64,000 bases of DNA from Massariosphaeria phaeospora (taxonomy: Eukaryota > Ascomycota > Dothideomycetes > Pleosporales): assembly GCA_011032825.1 (NCBI GenBank), contig JAADJZ010000004.1, positions 2,108,001 through 2,172,000 on the forward strand, read 5' to 3'. Below the pieces are notes generated by a model. The model saw nothing but the letters and a program-made list of their open reading frames with translations. It had not been told where the DNA came from and searched no databases. The position numbers and the translations under genes were made by a program. This document shows, in pieces, positions 21,909-33,080 of the stretch; position 1 is the first letter of the stretch; each line of letters begins with the position of its first letter.

Positions 21909-22702
21909 GGTGGGGCGGAGCTCGAGCGATTTGGTTTGCAGGTTGAGGATGAGGGTGGGTGGTTGGGTGGATATTGTGGTCTGGGTGTTTGCGTTTGGGG
22001 GCTATGGTCAGGGTGTGTGATTGGCTGTGTCTGGATAGATTAAGAAGGCGGATTCCGGGGCGGTTGATATACGTGTGCGGTTGAAGAGGCGCATTGTGTA
22101 TCGCGGGTTCTGTGTCTTGGATCATGAATGTACGCTGTCAAGACACAATGTATCCACCTCGCTGCACAACACCACCAATACCCAAGAGGCGTGGAACGAG
22201 CTGTAAAACATCTCAGTTCAGTTCAGTCCAACCTCCTACAACACGAAGCTCCCACACCTCCGCCCTCATGCTTACCCCCTAGGGCGTACAAACCACACCA
22301 TCGATTCCAGCACCAGGCCCCGCTCGCTTCGCTTTTCCTTTTCGCAAATCCCCAAACTAAGTCATCTTGGCTCATATCTCATACCACCGCACTCGCCGTC
22401 TTTGGGCCTTGTAGCTGTATTTATTATCAACGAGACACTGGAGTGAAACAATCGACCACACTCTCGAACATCCATACATTGTAATTGCGTAGGTAGTTAA
22501 TGGTAAGACAGGTAGGCGGGTGGGTAGGTATTGTATTGTGTAACCTGCGTTGTGCATATACAATATGTTGCTGGAGAGAAACAGAGTATAAGACTGACCC
22601 GCCGTAAGCACTGGTGTCACTGGATCTAGATCTAGACTTACGTTCACACTCGCGGCAGGTAAACCAGTTTCTAAGCTTTTGTTTCAGCTCTATTCGGGTA
22701 TC
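21909..22702. other. Divergent promoter region
   Basis: About 790 bp between divergently transcribed genes (zinc-finger gene leftward, hypothetical gene rightward). Short GGTAGG-type and CAGTTCAGTTCAGT runs (near 22206) occur. No RNA gene was recognised. Confidence 0.4.
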
Positions 22703-23506
22703 ATGGCTAGCTGTCTTACTAGTAAGACTACTACAAACGCACTCCTGAACCACGATTCAGATATATCGAACCCAGTCTGCCAAAAAGACGCGCGATCTCC
22801 AGCCAGCGCATCCACCGAGCCCTTTCCCACCTTCGATAACTCACCCAACTCGCTCCTCGAAATGGCCGCGTACCACGCAGCAATCGGGCTCCCTTCTCTC
22901 GCAAGCACTATCACCCCACCCCCATCCTTCCAATCCGACCTCTCACCCCTCAACATCCCCGCCATCATCACCCAGTCCCGCGACGCCCCCCTCCGCGACT
23001 CCTCCACGCCCATCCTGCTGCACGCCCACGAAGTGCAGCACTCGATCCACGAACTCCTCGCATACGCGACGCTCAAGCTCGGCGCCTCCAGCCCCGCCCT
23101 TACAACCCCCTCCGGCGCCCCCTCGCCGCTCGAATACGAACTCACGCGCTACTTCAGCGTGCTGACATCGCAAACGGCCGGACTCCTGCACGCCGTGACG
23201 CCAGCGGAGCTGCGCGCCGACGTGAAAGTCTGGCTGCGCATTGCGTTCATCGAGCATGTGCTGGCGTGCTACGCGTCGCTGGTGGATGCGCGTACGGCGC
23301 GGATGCTGCGCGGCAGGAAGCTGTGCTTTGTGGGGAGGCGCGGGCGCACGCTGGAGTGGGATTGGCGGGTGCCGGTGTTCGATCTGAAGCAGTTGGCGGC
23401 GACGGAGGAGGGGAATCGCGTGTTTGCGAGGATTTGGACCGGGTGGTGGTTGTTGGGGGAGTTGGTGGTTGAGGTGGCGAGGTGGAGGGATGGGCGGAGG
23501 TTGTGA
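22703..23506 (+). CDS. Hypothetical protein
   Basis: A frame of 267 codons from the first ATG at 22703. The N-terminal 60 residues are low in complexity. The rest shows a regular helical pattern: HSIHELLAYATLKLG, YELTRYFSVLTSQTAGLL, ADVKVWLRIAFIEHVLACYASLVDAR, then a basic RGRKLCFVGRRGR and a Trp-rich end, WTGWWLLGELVVEVARW. I do not recognise the family. It is the only plus-strand gene in 6-40 kb. An upstream 5' exon cannot be excluded because a GGTAAACC donor-like site lies near 22659. Confidence 0.6.
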   Translation: MASCLTSKTTTNALLNHDSDISNPVCQKDARSPASASTEPFPTFDNSPNSLLEMAAYHAAIGLPSLASTITPPPSFQSDLSPLNIPAIITQSRDAPLRDSSTPILLHAHEVQHSIHELLAYATLKLGASSPALTTPSGAPSPLEYELTRYFSVLTSQTAGLLHAVTPAELRADVKVWLRIAFIEHVLACYASLVDARTARMLRGRKLCFVGRRGRTLEWDWRVPVFDLKQLAATEEGNRVFARIWTGWWLLGELVVEVARWRDGRRL

Positions 23507-23896
23507 GGCTTGGGAGTGCGGGGCGATGGTTAGAAGGGAAGATGAGGTAGCTTGAAATGGTGGATTTGTTTTACTTGGGTTGGAAGGGGCGAGAGATGTG
23601 CCTTGTATTGTTGCATGAGACTGTGAGTGCTGGAGTGTTGTCGAAGATTTGTTTAAGGGAAGCAGAGCAAAGCAAAGGCTATCGAGCTGAATCAAACTGA
23701 ACCAAGCCAAACCAAACCAAGCCAAACCAAATCAAACAAGCCTAACTACGGAGTCAACTATAGCTTGTGACTATACACTACTTGCTCTTGCTCTTGTTCT
23801 TCCTCTTCTGCTCGCTCTCCACCCTCCTGCTATCTAGCTCTGCTCTATTAGGCATTAGTAAATCAAGACTAGGCGTATATTATCCCATAGAAAAAC

Positions 23897-24391
23897 CTAC
23901 TCAACACTGCTCCACGTAACGAGGTAGATGTCTCCCTCCTGTTCCGCTTCCCTTTTCTTGGCGACATGGCTACACAGCAGTTAGGTTGATATTCCAGCTC
24001 CAGCGGCAGTATGCCAGTCCAGCTCAGCCAGTATGTACCTGCGGAGAAGCCAAAACCGCGCGTCCAACCACCTCTCCTCCCTCACGAGCTTGGCCATGCT
24101 CTTCTCGGCGGCCCGCATCTTCTCCTGCAGCGCTAGCACTTGGTCAAGGTAGCCCTTGACGGTCCGGTCCGTGATGCTGCGGCGCAGCGACTTGTTGTTC
24201 TGGAGCGTGTTGGTGGCGAACCACTTCACGCCGTGCTGAAATACTAGGGCCGTTAGGCTGCAGTGCGCGCGCAGCCATGTTTGGTGGTAGTAGTGGAATA
24301 ATGCGTTCTTGAAGTCCAGCGCGCGGACTGTCATTCGCGAGAGGGAGGCGAAGTACGCCGGCGTTTCGAGGGCGCTGGAAAAGGAATCCAT
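23897..24391 (-). CDS. Small helical protein, function unknown
   Basis: Two exons, 24391-24039 and 23969-23897, joined across a 69-bp intron with GTACAT donor, CTAAC branch point and TAG acceptor, give 141 residues. The splice converts a read-through end into SHVAKKREAEQEGDIYLVTWSSVE. The body is almost entirely helical, with FKNALFHYYHQTWLRAHC, then a coiled-coil-like LDQVLALQEKMRAAEKSMAKLVREERW segment (residues about 80-110) and WLDARFWLLR. If the intron is retained the protein is 136 residues with a different end. I do not recognise the family. Confidence 0.65.
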
Positions 24392-25013
24392 TTTTCTTTT
24401 TGGGGGCGGAGATGTTGGTGTGGTAGAGGTTGGTGGGAGAGAGGGGGGCGGAGGGGAGGGGAACAGATAGAGAGGGCGCGGTGAGAGGGCGATTGCGGTG
24501 AAGGAAACTGCGGCTTTGGGAAAACGTGTCGCCCTGGTTTCTCACCGCCCCTTGGACCTAAAAGAACTATTGGTATTGTCACACATACGCACACTAACTT
24601 TAGTATCTGTTATTCGTAGATCTAGTCTTAGAAGCTGACACCATGGATGGGACGTTTGAAATGTCAAGTCAAAGTAAAAAGTCTTGATTACTATCTACAC
24701 AAAACGAAAGGAAAGTAAAACAAAGCTAAGTTAAGAAAACGTATGTATCCTTGATCAATAGGCTTATAGTATAAGGAACTAGGCCAGAACCCCCCGGCTG
24801 AAAGACACCGAGAAATTCCAAGATCAGGCAGCGTCACAAACACCAGGAGACCCCCCAGAATAGAGGCCCGGGTTCGTGGGCGCTGGTAGATTACTCTGCG
24901 AACTAGTGGCATGGCCCAATGTATCGTGAAGATGAGTGTTGGGCCGGCTGCACTGTGTCGCGTGATGTGGAGGGGGATGGGACTTACTAATTGGGTTCCA
25001 GGTGCAGCGCAAA

Positions 25014-25042
25014 GATGGATGGATGGATGGATGGATGGATAG
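25014..25042. repeat. (GGAT)n microsatellite
   Basis: About seven GGAT units, followed downstream (about 25058-25076) by three GGGAGGT units. Confidence 0.9.
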
Positions 25043-25344
25043 AGGTGCTGTATGAGGAGGTGGGAGGTGGGAGGTGGATTTGAAACAAAGTAGAGCGATG
25101 TGGCGGATGAGTGGCGATTCGATTTGCGTCGGCGACGAAGTGTCGAGGCTGCTCGACGGATGTGCCGATGGAACCTAGATGAATATGTCGAAGTTCTGTA
25201 GCCCGGTCAGTGCAGAGACGACAAAAAGATATATCCCTCGACGTGTATGTTGCCACAGCTCTTAACTGCAATATGTAGGCTCTGTAGCTGCCCTCCACGT
25301 GTAGCGGGCAGAGGACAGCCATGCAGCGCTTAGTATTGTGGCTC

Positions 25345-26150
25345 TCGGCGCTACAAACCAAAGCGCCGAGCTTGATCTGCGACTGGCCTCGACGGATGAG
25401 TAAACTCGGAGCCAAAGCGAAGCTTATGGGATGCAATTTATGGGGAAACGTTGCATCCCATTGGACTTTGTCGCGCGGAAGTACCTATGAAGATAGGTGG
25501 GTGGGGAGGTGGGGAAGGAATGGTGCATGAGGGGTCTAGTTGAAGAGGGGTGTTGTTGAAAAAGTCGTGTCGAAAAAACACAATGTCACCACAGCTCTCT
25601 TCCTGCATGGCGTGGATACTAGCCATGCGGGCCTTGACTTGGTGTCGGCGCTACAAACCAAACGCCGATTGATCTGCGACTGGCAACGCTGGATGAGTTG
25701 GGGAAGGGGAAGGAAGGGGGATACTCAGGGCCAGATCGTCGCGCATGGGGAGGAACGTATGGGTCTGGACGTTCTCCCCATTGGACTGTCTCGTAACTTG
25801 ACTTACTTTGAATTGCAGTTGTTGTTGTTGATCTGGTTGTGTAGTCAGTGTATTCGACGATGATTGAATGTCTCAAATTGACAAATGAAAAATTGACTCA
25901 GCTTGGATTTGCATGTTTAGCTCGAACGCTCGAATGCGGAATGAGTGTCGACGTAGCAGCCAAAAGCATGGCGTGAAGTGAAGTGAGGTGATGCGAAGGT
26001 ATGTTTCCACGGGAGATGGGAGGGGGACCTTCATACCAAGGATAGGGTTCTTATCCAAGCTGAAGGGAATGACGTGGAGCCAAGGAGAACGGCCCACAGG
26101 CAATGCCTGGGATCGTAAATCCGATTACTCTGCGACTGGCCAACGCTGGG
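25345..26150 (+). repeat. Diverged direct repeats, three copies
   Basis: Copies at 25345-25400 and 25645-25697 share TCGGCGCTACAAACCAAA, a CGCCGA block, TTGATCTGCGACTGGC and GGATGAG. A third shorter relative at 26121-26150 keeps the CTGCGACTGGCCAACGCTGG core, and a remnant with ATTACTCTGCGACGAGAAG lies near 26477-26495. In copy 1 the CGGCGCT and AGCGCCG blocks are complementary and would form a 7-bp stem with a 9-base loop. No conserved frame was seen. Confidence 0.6.
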
Positions 26151-26577
26151 GGGACAGCGAGGCTAGTGTGACCCAGCACAAGGAGTGTTTGACGCTGGAG
26201 CACACGGACTGGGTCGCGCGGAGAGAAGGAAATGGAATGGAATGGAAAATAAGGAAATGGAAGTGGACTTAGACCTGAGGAAATGGGGTGGTTGAAAAAT
26301 TGGGTATTAAGGTACTGGAGTACCTACCTGGTTTGTCTCCACTAGACTGCGCAAGGAGGGGAGGAAGCAACAGAATGGCCGTGATGCAAGGATATGAATG
26401 GAAATCCAGGCACGGTGACCATGTGGAGTCTAAGAGACACAGCCCACAAGCCGAAGCCGGGAAATATGCACTTCGATTACTCTGCGACGAGAAGCTCAGA
26501 GACCAGCATATTGAGAAATGACTGGTCTCCTTTTACACGTCGCCCGGGAGAGGCAGAGACGAAGGGAGGGGAGTACT

Positions 26578-26818
26578 TAGCTGAATGAAGGCGGCCTTGC
26601 AGAGAGGCAAAGACTTGTCGTGAAGTTTTGAGAGCGCGGATGTTTGAGTCGAAGATGGTGTTTGTAGGTAGAGGAGTGGCATACAAGTCTGAACTCGTTA
26701 GTGTGTGAGCAGAGAGGAGGAAAGGGGAGGACTTAGCAGAAGGGAAGGCGGCCTTGTAGAGAGGCAAAGACATGTTGTGAAGCTTTGAGAGCGCGGATCT
26801 TTGAGTCGAAGATGCTTG
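26578..26818. repeat. Direct duplication of about 85 bp
   Basis: About 26578-26660 and 26733-26818 are about 85-90% identical (shared blocks AAGGCGGCCTTG, AGAGAGGCAAAGAC and TTTGAGAGCGCGGAT, then GAGTCGAAGATG). On the minus strand both copies encode IFDSxIRALKxSxxVFASLQGRL, but the frames end differently after the repeat. A partly decayed duplicated exon is possible. Confidence 0.6.
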
Positions 26819-27431
26819 AACACCGTCCGAACACTTTACCCCGCCTTTTCCGTCGAAGACGGTCAATCGGTGGCAGTCGACGTCGCAGTCGCGGCTAAAA
26901 CGATGCAGAGAACGGTCAGCCCATGAGCAGAAGGGAGGAGATGGGTATACTTAGCTGATGCTCGCCCGCTGACGACGAAGCTGCTCAAGAAGCCTCAAAG
27001 CGTCGCTGCGACGCGTTTGAAGCCTGCCGACGTCGGCCATCGCGAGCTCGAGCTCACTGATCGAGAGAAGGGCAGAGCCATTTACTCGGACGTCAGCAGT
27101 GCAAGTCGAAGCCTTTGCTGGGCGAAAGGAGCGGATTGTGAGGGGGCGGAAAATTTTCTGGTGTGGGGTAGAGGCGAGAGAGAGAGGTTCGAATTTTGCA
27201 GGCTTGTTTCAAGCAGTTGAGAAGCAGAGAAAGGCAGTCTAGAGAGTGGTGAGCGTGAGTTGTGCCGTGTGGACAGTGCTGAAGCGGTTGGTAGGGAGTG
27301 CAGACTCAACCTCGGCATGTATGGGTGTGACAGGTGCCTCAATGCTTGTAGATCCGCCTACTTAATCCAAACTCGTGTGTGTAAATTTCAGCATGTCAGC
27401 GTCCAGGCAATTGACATGTGTGGGTGAGGAT

Positions 27432-27559
27432 CTTGCAGGGTCAAAAGAAGGGCAAAAAAGTATTTCTCGGGTTCGAACCAGAAGCAAAACGAAGGGGTCC
27501 AGCCCCAGGGGTGCCCTAACTCACCGCGGTTCTGGACACACAGGATATCACCCTGCAAG
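27432..27559 (-). other. Possible pol III unit: B-box-like motif and T-run inside inverted repeats
   Basis: On the minus strand GGTTCGAACCC (27479-27469) matches the B-box consensus. A run of six T follows 9 bases downstream (27459-27454), as a pol III terminator would. A GTGAGTTAGGGC stretch about 50 bases upstream is only a weak A-box. The unit is bounded by a perfect 10-bp inverted repeat (CTTGCAGGGT at 27432-27441 and its complement at 27550-27559). The T-arm stem does not pair well, so it is not a normal tRNA. A SINE fragment or decayed tRNA is possible. Confidence 0.3.
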
Positions 27560-27863
27560 CTTTTGCAACCTTCGAGAGATTTTCAGAACAATTAAATATA
27601 TATCCACTATCTAATTAGTTTTGACGCGTAAAAACAAGTGCGAGGTGGTCTGGGCTTTTGTGGGGCGTGGGTTGTGACGCAATCGGGCAGTGTTTACGTT
27701 TAGAGAGTCACGTGTGGTCACAGAAAAAAACTTGTTTAGGGCCGGATAACGCCGGCCTGTGCTGCGCTTTGGATTTGTGCTGCAGCTGGTATCTATGAAC
27801 ATTTTTGGAAGCCTAAACGGCCCTCCTCCCCCTCTCCTCTCCCCCTCCAAGCTCTCCCCCGCC

Positions 27864-28301
27864 CTACTCCCCCCTCCTCTTCAGAATCTCCGCAACCCGG
27901 CGCTTTCGCCTCTCCAGCTGCATGCCCTCGATCCTGGCCTTGATCTGTGATAGTCTGTTAGCAAACTTGCCATAGTTGAAGGCGCATCGGCCTATCGTCT
28001 TCAAGGGTGAAAAACTTACTTCTTCGAGGCGCTTCTTGCTGCGCGCGCGCCACTGCTCCTTGTCCATCTCCTCCAGCGCCTCCTTCATGTGGTCGGCTTG
28101 CTCATCGCGGAGCCTCAGGATCCTTGGATCCTCTTTCGAAACGCCGCGCGCCAGAAGCTGGAGGCGGCGGGCACGGACGAGGATCGCCTGTGATATGTGA
28201 GTGTGTGCTTCAATTGAAGAGGAAATGGGTATACATACGCGCATGATGGCTCGGTCGCTTCCGGCCTCGAGTTTTCGCACCGGGTCGTATGTTGACGGCA
28301 T
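27864..28301 (-). CDS. Small charged helical protein, function unknown
   Basis: Three exons, 28301-28239, 28187-28020 and 27944-27864, with introns of 51 and 75 bp (donors GTATGT and GTAAGT; acceptors CACAG), give 103 residues. Both junctions are in frame: IMR joins AILVRARRL and RLEE joins IKARIEGM. The product is one long helix rich in Arg, Lys and Glu (RILRLRDEQADHMKEALEEMD, then RRKRRVAEILKRRGE), which suggests a coiled coil or nucleic-acid contact. Exons 1 and 2 contain no other good start. The family is not recognised, though this size and pattern would fit a small nuclear or mitochondrial factor. Confidence 0.7.
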   Translation of the reverse strand: MPSTYDPVRKLEAGSDRAIMRVCIPISSSIEAHTHISQAILVRARRLQLLARGVSKEDPRILRLRDEQADHMKEALEEMDKEQWRARSKKRLEEVSFSPLKTIGRCAFNYGKFANRLSQIKARIEGMQLERRKRRVAEILKRRGE

Positions 28302-31038
28302 TTTTGGAGAGTGTTGTGGATTTGATTGTGGTAGCTTCTTACTGTTAGCACATTTACACTGAGATACAGCCGTAGAACTCCGCAACGCATAGCGATAAAA
28401 GGAGCTGAGAGGGATAGCAATACTTACATGTGTGGATGGTGGGGAGCGCTGGAGAGGAAAAGAGGGGAGCGCTGCTGCTACGAAGGAGTCTCCTCCCCAG
28501 CGCACGTACCACTCCGAGTCGGAGCTAAGTCACCGAGTACCAAACTTTGAGGGCTGCGGAAGGCGGAGATTGGCTGCCTCTCGAGTACTTCGTTGCACCC
28601 TTTACGTCATATCCTGCTTCACGCTCGCTTTTGCGCCTGCATGCTACAGTGTAGCATAACGCAAATCCTGGCCTATGGACGGCTGCTCCCATGCGCCATC
28701 AGAGCTCTACATGTACATCTGTAGTTCAAAGACTTGCCACTTTGGCCGCAACACTGACCTATCCACATCTTATTCAAACAGGCCTCTAACGGTACCATAG
28801 ATTATACACCACGCATTCGGCCCTTGTGCATGTTCTTTCCACACTACTCGCATACTTCGTTAAGAGAGAGACATCTCTTACACCCGACATACACCCCGAT
28901 TACTCTCCTCACACACACTCTAGTTACAGGCATCTACTTTGGCCACTAGCATCTATACGCATCCATTCCCGCTTCATTGAGGATACTAAACGTAGCCCGA
29001 GGCTCCACACCATCCAGCCACGCCTTGAGCAGCACCCCTGCAGCCTTCTCGGTGGCTGTTGTCTCTGAACCTCGATCTGAACACTTCGGCAAGATAATGA
29101 CATCTCCCAGGCATTTCCGCGACAGTCTCCACACCTACACGGCACCGATGCCCATTTCGGCCAGCAGACTCTTTACATCCTTCTTCGCTCCATTGAGGCT
29201 GCTACAGCTACAACAGATCATACACCCCTCGAGCAAGGCTTGTGGGAATCCTCTGCAGACATTCAAGAAAGCGTTGTATAAAAGGGTACTTTTGTACACT
29301 CCGGCAGAAGATATCTATTCAACAACGCAATGCATATCTGCGTGCTCGTTGCCTCTACTTCGACCCACGCGCTCTACATACATTTTACCACCCCATCGGA
29401 GCTGCTGACAAGCTACTACGGGATCGACAGACATCCCTCGGCCATTTATAGACTCTACAGAAAGCTTTGCCCGAAACTTTCAATTCGTATACCTCGGCGG
29501 AAGAACCACATCTCTCATGAATCATAGAGGCCGTATGCGGTCACTCCACATCACTTCGGGGCCTCGGGCATACACAATGGGTTACGCTCTCCTGTGCGGC
29601 ACTAATTTAGGGGTTGTACGACATCCCGCTAACATCGCGCCGCGTATCATGCCTCACCGGAAGAGCATAGTATCTTGCACAACTTCTTCGGCGCCTCCTC
29701 AGTACTTGCACGCCATCGTTTCAGCCACTGGCATACACCTCGGCTTCTTGTTCGGGGCGGAGGATACAAATTGGGCCACGGACTGGTTATATGACCTTTC
29801 ACTGGACATTGTCGTGTGGCAAACTTCCGTACCCATTGACCGGACATGTCAGAGATCCACAGCTCCGGAGGTCGCTCAGAGAGCCTTCATTTTCATCCGC
29901 CAGGAACTTCCATGTCTAACACGGGTGTTACAATGTCAGGTACGAACTACAAAGAAGATTGCTGAGCAAACTCCTTACTTGCACAGTGGAATTTGGCTTG
30001 ATCCAAGCAAATAGCAAGGCCTCTTTCATACGGCTCTAGTGAGTCTTGGATAGCATCCTTACATCACACACCTCCAATTCAAACATCAGCCAAAGATATG
30101 CTCGTTTTACGTCCTGTGATGTACTTGCAGTTACAGCTCTGACTGCGATCTTTTAGGGTAGAATATAACCTCAACTTTAACGTAAATCCCGCCTGGCAAT
30201 CTTCCGCACCCTTCCTGAACTCAGCGCTATCACGTATACAAATCCAACGACTCTAGCGGCACTTGCTTATCGTGAAAAGTTATGTTGGACACTAGTACGG
30301 AGCGTGGCGTTTTTTGCCTCAATCGGAGTTCTCACGGTTGAGGCTGGGCTCACATGGGTGGGGCATTGGAGAGATAAGCTGGTTCTATAAGGGATATTTC
30401 GAAGGTGTCTCTAGGGACCAACGTCTCTATGAGCAGCTGAACACTTTTCACGAATTAAAAGATCATATGATTGTATATTAATATAAGCAAGAGATGATAT
30501 TTGCAGATATCCTACCGTGAATCATTTAGGGTAGTGCAGAGATAGCATAGACTATTAAATGGAGATTTGCTGATGACATCTAGGGAGGATTCTAACAACC
30601 CGATTTCTTCGATATGCGCAGTGTTACTCTAGATATTTCAACGCCAATATATACACAGTCTACTGTGATATCCAGAGATTAGAAGCGTGTAAGAAGTATC
30701 TGATATCAAGCAAAGACTCTCTAGTGCGTACGTATTTGAAATGTCGTTGAACGTTTACTGTGAACATTAACTTACGACTAGTTGATAAGGGGACGTACTT
30801 TTGCTCTACCGACTTCCATCTACACCAGTATGGGCAGTCATCTACATGTAGTAGACTGACTTCTACAATCCTTCGTTATCGAACTTGAAGCTTCTATAGT
30901 GCCTTACAAATACATTTTTTCCCACCGCACTACATTACGCAACGTCTCATTCTACCAGCGTTCATTACCGCAACATCGTACCAAGCCCATCCAAGCCAAC
31001 TTTTCCCAGATTCTCGCTTTTCTTCCACAGCGTACGCA
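28302..31038. other. Gene-poor region
   Basis: About 2.7 kb. Between 28850 and 29760 an acttcgg/actccgg/acctcgg-type segment followed by an A-rich and ACATCT block recurs at intervals of about 200-240 bp (near 28855, 29083, 29298, 29491). This may be a very diverged tandem repeat. From 30020 to 30900 the DNA is AT-rich and featureless. No supported gene. Confidence 0.35.
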
Positions 31039-32075
31039 CTACTGCCCCACTCCCCTCCACTCCGGCAACGCATTCATACTCTCCCTCTGCTCATCCGTAT
31101 ACTGCGCCACAGGACTCCCCACGCCCGCCGGTCCAGCCACCCCATCCCCGCTGCCATCATGATGCTCATAATATGTCTTCTCTACAGCTTGCTTGGGCTG
31201 CGCAGCTTGTCGGCGTCGAAGGAATGTCAGCACGGCGCTGATGAGAGAGATCAAGGCGAGGCTGCCGATGACGCTGCCGGCTATGACGCCGGCCTTTGGT
31301 TTCCCCTTCTTGGATTTGGATTTGGTTCGCGCGGGGTCGGAAAGCGGAGGTTCGTCGCTGGAGGTTGGGGCGGGTGTGGACGATGCGGTTGGGGAGGGGG
31401 TGGGCGTAGATGTGATGCTGGCGGAGGAAGTTGAGGGTGAGGTGGATGTCACTGATTAATCTCGTCAGCAGCTCCCTTCCAACGTCTGTCGAACAGGGAT
31501 ATTCGCACACTCTTCCGTCTTTCCATAGAGCGATAATGGCGCGTATTCATTGTCGGCACAAAAGAAGGCTGACTTAGGATCTGTATCGCCACTCGCCGTG
31601 TATGAAACAATCGATTCACACTCCAAAGCGCTAGTCAGACTACCATGAGACGCTCAAGTTAGTTCAATATCATCGAATAGACTCAGCGCAAGCTCACCAG
31701 TCCTCCACCGTCCCGTTTTCATAGGTCAGGTATCCATTCCCGCAAGATGCTAACGCGCAAGGCTCTGAACTCGTACAGAATGTAAAGAGGGAACCTGATG
31801 TTGTAAAGAATTCGCTCGCGGGGTCGTATTCGAGGGGTAACCCTGGAAGCAGCCAAATTAACGCGAGAAAGTGTTATGGATAGCAGATACATACATAGGT
31901 TTGTCCCAGAGTTTGGACCCATGGAATAGTAGCCAGCGGTTACGTTTGCTCGTCGAAGCAAGGCTCGCTGAGTTATGGAAGGCGTTGGCGTTAACACTGT
32001 CGCCGTCGATCGAACCGCCGCGAACACCTGTTGCACCAATAGCACCAACGAGGTAAAACGCGACAAGCTGTACAT
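31039..32075 (-). CDS. Single-pass surface glycoprotein with Ser/Thr-rich stalk
   Basis: Four exons, 32075-31895, 31842-31698, 31639-31509 and 31451-31039 (introns 52, 58 and 57 bp), give 289 residues. A signal peptide (MYSLSRFTSLVLLVQQVFA) is followed by a cysteine-containing ectodomain of about 130 residues (YYSMGPNSG, SEPCALASCGNGYLTYENG, ECESIVSYTASG, FFCADNEYAPLSLYG). A Ser/Thr/Pro-rich stalk likely to be O-mannosylated comes next, then a basic KSKSKKGKPK patch. One transmembrane helix (GVIAGSVIGSLALISLISAVLTF) and a cytosolic tail of about 55 residues end the protein. The layout is that of Mid2/Wsc-like wall sensors and of many fungal surface proteins, but no WSC domain is visible. The third donor (T/GTGCGA) is weaker than the others. 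Confidence 0.75.
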
Positions 32076-33080
32076 GATCAATTGCTCAGTACTCCGGTAC
32101 TTTCGAAAAGGGTGCTGAAGTTTGGAAATCTGCCCGGATAGCAGCGTCCGCTTGGTAAATATGCCCCCAGCCCCGTGCGGCACAGCACCTGCAGGCCAGA
32201 GGCAAAGAGTTTCACGTCGACCCACCGCGCCGCTTTGCCTCATTATGTCGCCAATCAATCTTAACCCAGGCACCAGAGTCCGGTCCCGGTATGATAACTC
32301 GAGGCTGTGCTGAGGGGCCTTCGTCGCAGTACCTCCGCCCATCTATGTATTTCGGTGAAAGCACCATCCTTGTGCGCACTCTGGCGAGCTTCGGTCAATT
32401 GTAGATGGGAAAAAGTATGCAAAGGTGCGGTTCATATAATCATGTAGTGTTGTGTTGTGCCGGCTGCAACGAGAGAGATATGTTGTGGGAATGGTGCGCG
32501 GAGATTGAGGGAGGAAAGCGGCGGCGCTGGACGAGGCTGCGCCGCTTGCTGGGAGCGAAGCTTGATTGGATGGAGATATCCGTGGCGGCCATGTGTGAAG
32601 TCGGGGCTGCGATAATCGCTCGGGGAGGAGGTGGCCGGGTTCGGGAGGAGAGCTCTCGAGACAAGATGCGTGGTAGTGCTGTTGGAGGTATCTGTAGCGT
32701 AAATCAGGAGCGAGCTTATAGTTACGGTTCGATTGCTAGGAAAGCATGCGGAACGATACCTGGTAGATGTCAAAGTTTTATGGCTGTGGTCCTTCATTGG
32801 GAGAAACATTGAATCGGGGCAGGAAGAGACGGAAACTGAGTAGATACTGTATGAGGATGTTATCTAGACATTGATTGCCGTACTTGCTATGAAGATATAA
32901 AAGGGTGCATGGATAAAACGAACTAGACATTGAAATCGTAACGAGCTTTATTGTTTTCCGGAACGCCTGTAAGAAAAGGTAACGCCGAAAGACTCGGAAG
33001 TGACATAAGAAAGAGAAACAGACGATAGTATACATCAGTGATCTATAGAAACAGCGGACGATGCGGTATATCAATCTTCC
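32076..33080. other. Intergenic region, about 1 kb
   Basis: Promoter of the surface glycoprotein and 3' flank of the next gene. Open frames near 32405-32812 exist on both strands, have no domain and are not supported. Confidence 0.4.

Larger units (their letters stand above)
24392..27429. other. Gene-poor region with repeats
   Basis: About 3 kb without a gene I can support. It holds the promoter of the 141-residue protein, the GGAT microsatellite, the diverged repeats and the 85-bp duplication listed separately. Several open frames of 60-150 codons exist on both strands but have no domain, no splice support and repeat-derived content. Confidence 0.4.

Noticed and set aside
27469..27479. tRNA gene suggested by GGTTCGAACC
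   Set aside because: The T-stem does not pair, there is no acceptor stem and the A-box is poor. It is kept only as a possible pol III unit.
32405..32812. 135-codon plus-strand frame and its 125-codon antisense partner
   Set aside because: Neither has a domain, splice support or a good start context.
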